Source of the DNA: Mesorhizobium sp. WSM3862
GTDB lineage: Bacteria; Pseudomonadota; Alphaproteobacteria; Rhizobiales; Rhizobiaceae
DNA length: 64,000 nt
Assembly (NCBI RefSeq): GCF_002294985.1
Contig: NZ_NSGE01000005.1
Span: 573,001-637,000 of the forward strand
Direction of reading: 5' to 3'
Shown: in pieces, positions 58,137-64,000 of the stretch
Layout of the letters: every line of letters starts with the position of its first letter
Position numbering within the stretch: the stretch's first letter is position 1
Notes under the pieces: model-generated
Seen by the model: the letters and a program-made list of their open reading frames with translations, nothing else
Told to the model about the DNA's origin: nothing
Database searches by the model: none
Made by a program: the position numbers and the translations under genes

Positions 58137-59240
58137 TCAGCCCAGGAACTTGGCGATGATGGCGTCGCCCATCTCGGTGGTGCCGACCTCGGTCATGCCC
58201 TCGGACATGATGTCCTTGGTGCGCAGGCCGTCGTCGAGCACGGCGGCGATCGCCGCTTCGAGCTTGTCGGCTTCCACCGTCATGCCGAAGGAATAGCGCA
58301 GGCACATGGCGAAGGAGGCGATCATGGCGATCGGATTGGCGACGCCCTTGCCGGCGATGTCGGGCGCCGAGCCGTGCACCGGCTCGTAGAGCGCCTTGCG
58401 CTTCTTGGTCTTGACGGCCGGCGCGCCGAGCGAGGCCGACGGCAGCATGCCGATCGAGCCGGTGAGCATGGCGGCGATGTCCGAGAGCATGTCGCCGAAC
58501 AGATTGTCGGTGACGATGACGTCGAACTGTTTTGGCCAGCGCACCAGCTGCATGCCGCCGGCATCGGCCAGCATGTGGTCGAGCTTGACGTCGGCATATT
58601 TCGCCTGATGCGTCTGGGTGACCACCTCGTTCCACAGCACGCCCGACTTCATGACGTTGCGCTTTTCCATCGAGGTGACATGGTTCTTGCGCGTGCGTGC
58701 CAGCTCGAAAGCGACGCCGGAGATACGCTCGATCTCGAACGTGTCGTAGACCTGGGTGTCGATGCCGCGCTTCTGGCCGTTGCCGAGGTCGATGATCTGC
58801 TTCGGCTCGCCGAAATAGACGCCGCCGGTCAGCTCGCGCACGATCAAGATGTCGAGGCCCTCGACCACCTCCTGCTTGAGCGAGGAGGAGGCGGCCAAAG
58901 CCGGATAGCAGATCGCCGGACGCAGGTTGGCGAACAGCTCCATGTCCTTGCGCAGGCGCAGCAGGCCGGCCTCGGGGCGCACCTCGTAGGGCACCTTGTC
59001 CCATTTCGGCCCGCCGACGGCGCCGAACAGCACGGCATCCGCCACCATCGCCTTTTCCATGTCGGCATCGGAGATCGCCGCGCCATGCGCGTCGTAAGCG
59101 CATCCGCCGACCAGCCCCTCGTCGGTGGCAAAGCCGCTGCCGAGCTTCGCGTTCATGGCCGCGATCAACTTCTTCACTTCGGCCATGGCCTCGGGGCCGA
59201 TGCCGTCGCCGGCGAGCAGGAAGAGATTTTTCGAAGCCAT
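58137..59240 (-). CDS. leuB: 3-isopropylmalate dehydrogenase
   Basis: LeuB oxidises and decarboxylates 3-isopropylmalate in leucine synthesis. The 367-residue enzyme has the start [15 protein letters not shown], the [13 protein letters not shown] block, and the [14 protein letters not shown] motif with metal-binding aspartates upstream. It precedes a GNAT gene on the same strand. Confidence 0.95.
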   Translation of the reverse strand: MASKNLFLLAGDGIGPEAMAEVKKLIAAMNAKLGSGFATDEGLVGGCAYDAHGAAISDADMEKAMVADAVLFGAVGGPKWDKVPYEVRPEAGLLRLRKDMELFANLRPAICYPALAASSSLKQEVVEGLDILIVRELTGGVYFGEPKQIIDLGNGQKRGIDTQVYDTFEIERISGVAFELARTRKNHVTSMEKRNVMKSGVLWNEVVTQTHQAKYADVKLDHMLADAGGMQLVRWPKQFDVIVTDNLFGDMLSDIAAMLTGSIGMLPSASLGAPAVKTKKRKALYEPVHGSAPDIAGKGVANPIAMIASFAMCLRYSFGMTVEADKLEAAIAAVLDDGLRTKDIMSEGMTEVGTTEMGDAIIAKFLG

Positions 59241-59326
59241 GGAGAACCGTCCTGGGGAGAGATTGAACCGCGGCCTTGCTAAACGCCGGGCGGGCTGTGC
59301 GCAAGGGGACGAGCCTCGAGATCCTT

Positions 59327-59348
59327 CACACCCCCTCTGCCCTGCCAG
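59327..59348. repeat. Palindromic-repeat remnant before the VOC gene
   Basis: The word ACACCCCCTCTGCCCTGCCAG matches the left end of a known Mesorhizobium repeat type; its inverted counterpart lies at 60249-60270. Confidence 0.4.
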
Positions 59349-59377
59349 CGTCTCGCAAGAGGCCGGTAGGCGCGCCA

Positions 59378-59731
59378 TCACCGATGCGACAGGATATTCA
59401 CCAGCCGCCCGAACGGATCGCGCACATAGAAGCGCCGCACGCCCCAGGGCTCGTCGGCCGGGCCGTATTCGACGGCAAAGCCAGCCTTGCGCATGCGGTC
59501 CAGCGCATCATCGACATCGTCGACCTCGATCGAGAGGTCCGGCACCGGCGTGCCCGAGCCGCCTTGCGACATGAAGCTGATCTGGACGGCCATGGTCTGC
59601 TGGCAGCCGTACGTGGCGATCCAGCCCATATCCATGAGCTGATCGAGGCCAAGCACGCCCTGATAGAAGCGCTTTGCCGCCGCAATGTCGGGCGTTTCGA
59701 TATTCGCGACGATGCGTCTGACGTTGACCAT
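59378..59731 (-). CDS. VOC (glyoxalase) family protein
   Basis: The 117-residue single-domain VOC protein has [21 protein letters not shown] at the start, [10 protein letters not shown], and the end [21 protein letters not shown] with the metal-ligand glutamates and histidines partly replaced. Function unknown. GAGGAGCG precedes the ATG. Confidence 0.85.
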   Translation of the reverse strand: MVNVRRIVANIETPDIAAAKRFYQGVLGLDQLMDMGWIATYGCQQTMAVQISFMSQGGSGTPVPDLSIEVDDVDDALDRMRKAGFAVEYGPADEPWGVRRFYVRDPFGRLVNILSHR

Positions 59732-59792
59732 GGGCCGCTCCTCGCTCCACGCCGTGGTGTGCCCAGCCGCTTCGCAGCCTGGGCGACAGGCA

Positions 59793-60176
59793 TCAGACAG
59801 TGCGCCTGAGCGCCGTCACCTCGATCTCGATCTTCATCTCCGGTTTGTTGAGCTGGCAGACGATCATCGTCGCCGCCGGGCCGATGTCCCCGAACGCCTC
59901 GCCGAGGATCGGGAAGACCACGTCAACATAGGCCTGGTCGGTAATATAGTAATGCGCCCGCACCACATCGGCCATGTCGAAGCCGCCGTCGGCAAGGGCC
60001 TTAGCGATGGTGGCAAGACAATTGCGCGTCTGCGCCTCGACCGTGTCGGGCATCGTCATCGTGGCATAGTCGTAGCCGGTCGTTCCGGAGACGAAACACC
60101 AGTCGCCCTGCACCACCGCGCGCGAATAGCCGGCGGTTTTCTCGAAGGGGGAACCGGTGGAGATCAGCTTGCGCAT
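59793..60176 (-). CDS. RidA family protein
   Basis: The 127-residue protein is of the RidA (YjgF) fold: ISTGSPFEKTAGYSRAVVQGDWCFVSGTTG at the start, ADGGFDMADVVRAHYYITD and the final MKIEIEVTALR. RidA proteins hydrolyse reactive enamines and imines from amino-acid metabolism. ATG 60176 has GCGAGG before it; a longer in-frame start at 60203 is less likely. Confidence 0.88.
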   Translation of the reverse strand: MRKLISTGSPFEKTAGYSRAVVQGDWCFVSGTTGYDYATMTMPDTVEAQTRNCLATIAKALADGGFDMADVVRAHYYITDQAYVDVVFPILGEAFGDIGPAATMIVCQLNKPEMKIEIEVTALRRTV

Positions 60177-60248
60177 GGGGCCTCGCAGGATTTGTTCGGT
60201 CATTCTGAAACGCATCCACAACCCAGTCGTGAGCCAGACAACGCGATG

Positions 60249-60270
60249 CTGGCGGGACAGAAGGGGGCGC
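60249..60270. repeat. Inverted palindromic-repeat remnant after the RidA gene start
   Basis: CTGGCGGGACAGAAGGGGG is the reverse complement (with a few changes) of the word at 59327, so the VOC-RidA pair is flanked by inverted copies. Confidence 0.4.
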
Positions 60271-60301
60271 GAAGGACGCAACCTGGCAATTGACGCTCGG
60301 G

Positions 60302-61246
60302 CTAATTCCCCTGCGTGTCGTCATAGGCCTTCTTGATATCCACCGGCCAGTCCTTTACCGGCGGCCAGGCATCCGGCTCGCCATTTTGGCCGCGGCGGGC
60401 GAAATAGACCTTGTGCTTGACCGGGTCGACCGCCATGAGGCCGTCATTGCCGCCGCAGTCATGCGGCACGCAGCCGGTGGCATAGAAGGCGCCGGAAGCG
60501 GTCTTTTCGGTGCCGCCGCCGACCAGCAGGCTGGTCGCCATGTCGGGCATATCGTCGCCCAGCAGCGCCTGCGCCGCCTTGTAAACCGCTTCGTTATGGA
60601 ACGCGTCGATGATGTTGTCGTATTTCGACGCATCGACGTCCTTCCAGTCGGTGCCGGGTTCCGGCGTGTAGGTCAGGTTTCCGGAGGTCGTCAGCCCCTC
60701 GGTCGGCGACCATTGCAAGGCCGGCTTGGTTGCTCCGGGCAGCAGGAAAGGCACGAAATGGATGGCGTCGTCGGAAACCGCGGCCGGTGGCGCGCCGCAT
60801 TCGTCCTGCTCGACCGTCGTGGTCCGGATCTCGCCGTCCTTCGGCTTCCAGACGATGACCTTGGCCGGGCCGCACTGGTTGCCGCCGTCGCCGACATCGA
60901 CCAGCGCCACGTTGACGTCGCCGATCTTGACGATCCTGTCGAAGGAGACGTCGTAATTGCTGGCCAGCTGCTTGCCGTCATAGGCGAGCACCTTCTCGCC
61001 GTCCTGCTCCGGCTGCGTGATGGTGAGTTGGCCGCCTTCGAACGGGATCGGCGCCTGTTTGTCGGTGTCGGCGGGAGCGGCGTCGGAAGTGCTCGATGCG
61101 CCTTGATCGGCCGCCGCTTGATTGGCGGCGGGCTGGTCGGAAGCCGCGGGCGACTGCGGCGCCGTCTGGCTCTGCGCGGTCGCCCCGGACACCGCCAGAA
61201 GGATCGCCGCCAAGGCGCAGGCGCCGGCCAGAAGCGAGCGTGTCAT
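60302..61246 (-). CDS. DUF1176 family periplasmic protein
   Basis: The 314-residue product has a signal peptide ending in GATA and an Ala/Gln-rich linker. It then follows the DUF1176 pattern, with QCGPAKVIVWKPKDG, TTTVEQDECGAPPA and the ending KVYFARRGQNGEPDAWPP. The function is unknown. It follows leuD on the same strand with a 73-base gap. Confidence 0.8.
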   Translation of the reverse strand: MTRSLLAGACALAAILLAVSGATAQSQTAPQSPAASDQPAANQAAADQGASSTSDAAPADTDKQAPIPFEGGQLTITQPEQDGEKVLAYDGKQLASNYDVSFDRIVKIGDVNVALVDVGDGGNQCGPAKVIVWKPKDGEIRTTTVEQDECGAPPAAVSDDAIHFVPFLLPGATKPALQWSPTEGLTTSGNLTYTPEPGTDWKDVDASKYDNIIDAFHNEAVYKAAQALLGDDMPDMATSLLVGGGTEKTASGAFYATGCVPHDCGGNDGLMAVDPVKHKVYFARRGQNGEPDAWPPVKDWPVDIKKAYDDTQGN

Positions 61247-61319
61247 GACTGTCCCTCCGTTCAGCCGCCACGGACCCGGCCGCTTGCGGCCGGGCTATCT
61301 CTCACCGTGCCTCAGCCGT

Positions 61320-61925
61320 TCAGGCCCAGGGGCGCAGCTCGGCGTTCTTCTTCTCGAAGGACGCGATGGCGCCGGCCTTCTCCATGGTCAGTCCGATATC
61401 GTCGAGGCCGTTCAAGAGGCAATGGCGCTTGAAGTCGTCGAGATCGAACTTGACCACGCCGCCATCCGGGCCGCGGATCTCCTTGGCTTCGAGGTCGATC
61501 GACAGCGTGGCGTTGGAACCGCGCGAGGCGTCGTCCATCAGCTTGTCCAGGTCTTCCGGGCTGACCGTGATCGGCAGGATGCCGTTCTTGAAGCAGTTGT
61601 TGTAGAAAATATCGGCGAACGACGTCGAGATGACGCAGCGAATGCCGAAATCGAGCAGCGCCCAGGGCGCGTGCTCGCGGCTCGAGCCGCAGCCGAAATT
61701 GTCGCCGGCGACCAGGATCTGCGCCTTGCGATAGGCCGGCTTGTTGAGCACGAAATCCGGGTTCTCCGAGCCGTCGTCCTTGTAGCGCATCTCGGCGAAC
61801 AGGCCGGTGCCAAGCCCGGTGCGCTTGATCGTCTTCAGATAATCCTTCGGGATGATCATGTCCGTATCGACGTTGACGATCGGCATGGGCGCCGCGACGC
61901 CGGTGAGCTTGGTGAATTTGTCCAT
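61320..61925 (-). CDS. leuD: 3-isopropylmalate dehydratase small subunit
   Basis: LeuD pairs with LeuC to isomerise isopropylmalate in leucine synthesis. The 201-residue protein has [36 protein letters not shown] and [17 protein letters not shown], the family's three signatures. leuC is not in the window. Confidence 0.95.
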   Translation of the reverse strand: MDKFTKLTGVAAPMPIVNVDTDMIIPKDYLKTIKRTGLGTGLFAEMRYKDDGSENPDFVLNKPAYRKAQILVAGDNFGCGSSREHAPWALLDFGIRCVISTSFADIFYNNCFKNGILPITVSPEDLDKLMDDASRGSNATLSIDLEAKEIRGPDGGVVKFDLDDFKRHCLLNGLDDIGLTMEKAGAIASFEKKNAELRPWA

Positions 61926-62083
61926 GGTCCTTACCCGTCTTCTCTCCGCGGGGAATTTTGCGCACGCTTTACACAAAGCCGGCGGCAAATGAAAGGCAAC
62001 TGTTGTCGTGTGGCTTGGACGATCGAACACAAAATCGGGATCGGCTGCTTTCAAAATCCCGGCCGATCGGGCACCTTGGCTGC

Positions 62084-62509
62084 ATGGCGCCGACTTCGAA
62101 GGTCCTCTACGCAAGCGAGCCCACGCTCGATGTCGGCGAATTCCGCCGCGTGCTGGTGGAATCCGGCCTCGGCGAAACACGGCCGGTCGACGACGAAGCT
62201 CGGCTGAAGGCGATGCTTGGCAATGCCAATCTGGTGCTGACGGCACGGCTCGATGTCGACGGCAGGCCGCTTCTCGGCGTCGCGCGCGGCGTCACGGACT
62301 TCTCCTGGGTGTGTTATATCTCCGAGCTCGCCGTATCGGCTTCGGCGCAGGGGCTCGGCATCGGCAAAGGCCTGATGGACGAGGCACGCCGCCAGCTCGG
62401 CACGTCCGTCGCCATCAGCCTGATCTCGATGCCTGACGCCGTCGGCTTCTACGAGCGCATCGGCATGAAACGCATGCCCGACGCCTTCTGGTTCTCCCGC
62501 CAGCACTGA
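62084..62509 (+). CDS. GNAT N-acetyltransferase
   Basis: The 141-residue GNAT has a short N-terminus, [40 protein letters not shown] with the acetyl-CoA loop, and [15 protein letters not shown]. The substrate is unknown. No strong ribosome site stands before the chosen ATG. Confidence 0.85.
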   Translation: MAPTSKVLYASEPTLDVGEFRRVLVESGLGETRPVDDEARLKAMLGNANLVLTARLDVDGRPLLGVARGVTDFSWVCYISELAVSASAQGLGIGKGLMDEARRQLGTSVAISLISMPDAVGFYERIGMKRMPDAFWFSRQH

Positions 62510-62550
62510 TGCCATTCACCGGCAAGTGATCGCTCGACCTGGCGCACCGC

Positions 62551-62579
62551 TTGACATGCAACCAAATGGTTGCATATTA
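62551..62579 (+). promoter_or_regulatory. Promoter with embedded ArsR operator
   Basis: TTGACA and ATATTA are separated by 17 bases that are mostly a palindrome: ATGCAACCAAATGGTTGCAT (62556-62575). The ArsR-family product just downstream should bind there and repress its own operon. The predicted start point falls at the ATG, so the transcript may have no leader. Confidence 0.75.
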
Positions 62580-62584
62580 AGGCC

Positions 62585-62905
62585 ATGAGCATGGATGCCG
62601 TCTTTCGCGCTTTGGCCGACCCGACCCGCCGGCAATTGCTGGACAGCCTCTATGCCAGGAACGGACAGACGCTGAACGCGCTCTGCGAGCGGATGGACAT
62701 GACGCGCCAGGCGGTGACCAAGCACCTGGCAATTCTCGAGGAGGCGAACCTCGTCGCCACCGTTCGCCGCGGCCGCGAGAAGGAGCATTACCTCAACCCC
62801 GTTCCGATCAACGAGATCGCCGAGCGCTGGATCGGCAAATTCGAGCGCCATCGGCTGGATGCCTTGAGCGACCTGAAGAAACGACTTGAAAGGGAAGAGC
62901 CGTGA
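62585..62905 (+). CDS. ArsR family transcriptional regulator
   Basis: The 106-residue winged-helix protein matches the SRPBCC-linked ArsR type: FRALADPTRRQLLDSLYARNGQ, CERMDMTRQAVTKHLAILEEANLV, then the wing TVRRGREKEHYLNPVP. It has no visible metal-cysteine motif. It starts ten bases or fewer from the -10 element and overlaps the next gene (GTGA). It is predicted to control the two AHSA1 genes behind it. Confidence 0.92.
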   Translation: MSMDAVFRALADPTRRQLLDSLYARNGQTLNALCERMDMTRQAVTKHLAILEEANLVATVRRGREKEHYLNPVPINEIAERWIGKFERHRLDALSDLKKRLEREEP

Positions 62906-63351
62906 GCGACAACACTTTCGTCTACGTCACCTACATCCGCACCACGCCCGAAAAGCTTTGGACGGCGCTGACCGATCCGGAGTTCAACCGGCAGTTCTTC
63001 CTCTGCTCCTACCAGGAGAGCGACTGGAAGGTGGGTTCGAGCTGGAAGCTGATCTTCCCGGACGGCCGCGTGGCCGACTCGGGCGAGATCCTCGAGATCG
63101 ATCCGCCCAGGCTTCTGGTCATCAAATGGCGCAACGAATGGCTGCCCGAGGTGAAGGAAGACGGCTACACGCGCTGTACCTTCACCATCGAAAAGGACGG
63201 CGAGCTGATGAAGCTTGCCGTCACCCACGAGGCCGACGGCCCGCACCGACTGATCCCGAACGTGTCCAAGGGCTGGCCGCTGGTGCTGGCGAGCCTCAAG
63301 AGCCTGCTGGAGACCGGCAAGGGTTTCGAGCGCCCGCCATCGAAGGGCTGA
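62902..63351 (+). CDS. AHSA1/SRPBCC domain protein
   Basis: The 149-residue protein is a single SRPBCC (START-like) fold: FVYVTYIRTTPEKLWTALTDPEF, then GSSWKLIFPDGRVADSGEILEIDPPR and the C-terminal helix GWPLVLASLKSLLETGK. It starts with GTG overlapping the ArsR stop. Such proteins often accompany ArsR regulators; their ligand is unknown. Confidence 0.9.
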   Translation: MSDNTFVYVTYIRTTPEKLWTALTDPEFNRQFFLCSYQESDWKVGSSWKLIFPDGRVADSGEILEIDPPRLLVIKWRNEWLPEVKEDGYTRCTFTIEKDGELMKLAVTHEADGPHRLIPNVSKGWPLVLASLKSLLETGKGFERPPSKG

Positions 63352-63385
63352 ACGACGCATTGAACGGCCGCGGAGGAGGTTGGCA

Positions 63386-63874
63386 ATGATACTGCCGCAT
63401 AGCTGGCCGCGCGCCATGGCGAACACCGAGACGGTCATGGCATCGGCGGAACTTCCCGCTTCGCCGCAACAAGTCGTCACCGCGCTTCTCACCAGCGACG
63501 TCGAGCGCTGGTGGGGGTCGGCCGAGACCTACCGGATGATCGGCTGGGCCGCCGATCTGCGCGTCGGCGGATCGTGGCGCGTCATCGTGAGGACGGCCGA
63601 CGGCAGGACCCTGCCCGCCAGCGGCAGCTTCCTCGAGATCGAGACGGGGCGCAGGGTCGTGCAGACGAGGCGCTACGATTGGGATCATCCGACGCTCGGC
63701 CGTCACGAAACGACGGTTGCCTATCTGCTGGAGCCGACCTCTGCCGGCACGCGGCTCACCGTGTGCCATGGCGGCTTCGCCGGCTTCCCGGACGCCGCGG
63801 CGGAGCACGCCGAAGGCTGGGCGCGCGTGCTCGGCTGGCTACAGGCACATCTGGGCTGCCGCCTCGCCGCCTGA
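63386..63874 (+). CDS. Second AHSA1/SRPBCC domain protein
   Basis: The 162-residue protein has a related SRPBCC fold: VMASAELPASPQQVVTALLTSDV, GGSWRVIVRTADGRTLPASG, and EGWARVLGWLQAHL at the end. The GGAGGAGG site favours ATG 63386 over the TTG at 63380. It is the last gene of the ArsR operon. Confidence 0.87.
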   Translation: MILPHSWPRAMANTETVMASAELPASPQQVVTALLTSDVERWWGSAETYRMIGWAADLRVGGSWRVIVRTADGRTLPASGSFLEIETGRRVVQTRRYDWDHPTLGRHETTVAYLLEPTSAGTRLTVCHGGFAGFPDAAAEHAEGWARVLGWLQAHLGCRLAA

Positions 63875-63916
63875 GCCCCGCCTTGACCTGCACGCGCGCC
63901 TGTCCAGATTGAGGTC

Positions 63917-64000
63917 ATGGCACAAAACAAACCTTTTGTCGGAACAGCCGGATGGACCATACCGGCAGCGCACAGGTCCTCTGTTCCGGCGACGGGCTCG
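63917..64000 (+). CDS. DUF72 family protein, N-terminus only
   Basis: ATG 63917 opens MAQNKPFVGTAGWTIPAAHR and the frame remains open to the window end. VGTAGW is the start signature of DUF72 proteins. GAGGTC lies just before the ATG. The remainder is outside the window. Confidence 0.6.
   Translation, partial: MAQNKPFVGTAGWTIPAAHRSSVPATGS

Overview
The window reads as chromosomal core of a high-GC alphaproteobacterium of the order Rhizobiales, most likely Mesorhizobium or a close relative. The reasons are an Omp19-type Inh lipoprotein, the rhizobial blocks acnA/ccm, yciB-ftsY-mtaB-dapF, zapE-mdh-sucCD-sucAB-lpdA and ffh-chorismate mutase-rpsP, the DUF1127, DUF2794 and DUF1328 families, and many short palindromic intergenic repeats. 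I see no insertion sequence, prophage, integrase, CRISPR array, tRNA or rRNA. Most long open frames antisense to these genes are by-products of high GC.

Layout. 1-9.7 kb: a secreted protein cut by the window edge, argG, a LysE exporter, rlmN with a small membrane partner, a methionine-rich periplasmic protein, a ClC antiporter, an IalB-like protein, a DUF1232 protein, phhB, a low-molecular-weight phosphatase, thpR and a GDSL esterase. 9.8-17 kb: a YbbA/YbbP-like ABC exporter divergent from the esterase, a Bax-inhibitor-1 protein, two GNATs, DUF2794 and DUF1223. 17.3-22.5 kb: acnA divergent from a cytochrome c maturation operon ccmA-ccmB-ccmD-ccmG. The ccmC expected between ccmB and ccmD is replaced by a 19-codon reading frame. 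22.5-30 kb: DUF1127, SMP-30, two flavoproteins, yciB, ftsY, mtaB, dapF. 30-45.5 kb: DUF1328, a metallo-hydrolase, omp19, zapE and the TCA cluster mdh-sucC-(cupin, DUF1579)-sucD-sucA-sucB-(secreted protein, SDR)-lpdA. 45.5-52 kb: a Pro/Ala-rich anchor protein, TraB/GumN, a CAAX-type protease, a glycosyltransferase, a possible small RNA, ffh, chorismate mutase and rpsP. 52-64 kb: small envelope proteins, asd, a glycosyltransferase, leuB, leuD, VOC and RidA proteins, and an ArsR-AHSA1-AHSA1 operon.

How the genes work together. Half of the 2-oxoacid/TCA core (aconitase, malate dehydrogenase, succinyl-CoA synthetase and all three subunits of 2-oxoglutarate dehydrogenase) lies here, mostly in one transcriptional direction. 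Both GTPases of co-translational membrane targeting (FtsY and Ffh) are present. Biosynthesis is represented by arginine (argG), lysine/diaminopimelate (asd, dapF), leucine (leuB, leuD) and aromatic amino acid steps.

The most notable observations are the apparent internal loss of ccmC, a short leader frame before ffh that repeats the first eight Ffh residues with only synonymous differences, palindromic elements inside the ftsY coding region, an Irr-like box between acnA and ccmA, two foreign-looking genes splitting sucC from sucD, and long inverted repeats before the DUF1127 gene and between sucD and sucA. I did not find a clearly new multi-gene defence or metabolic system.
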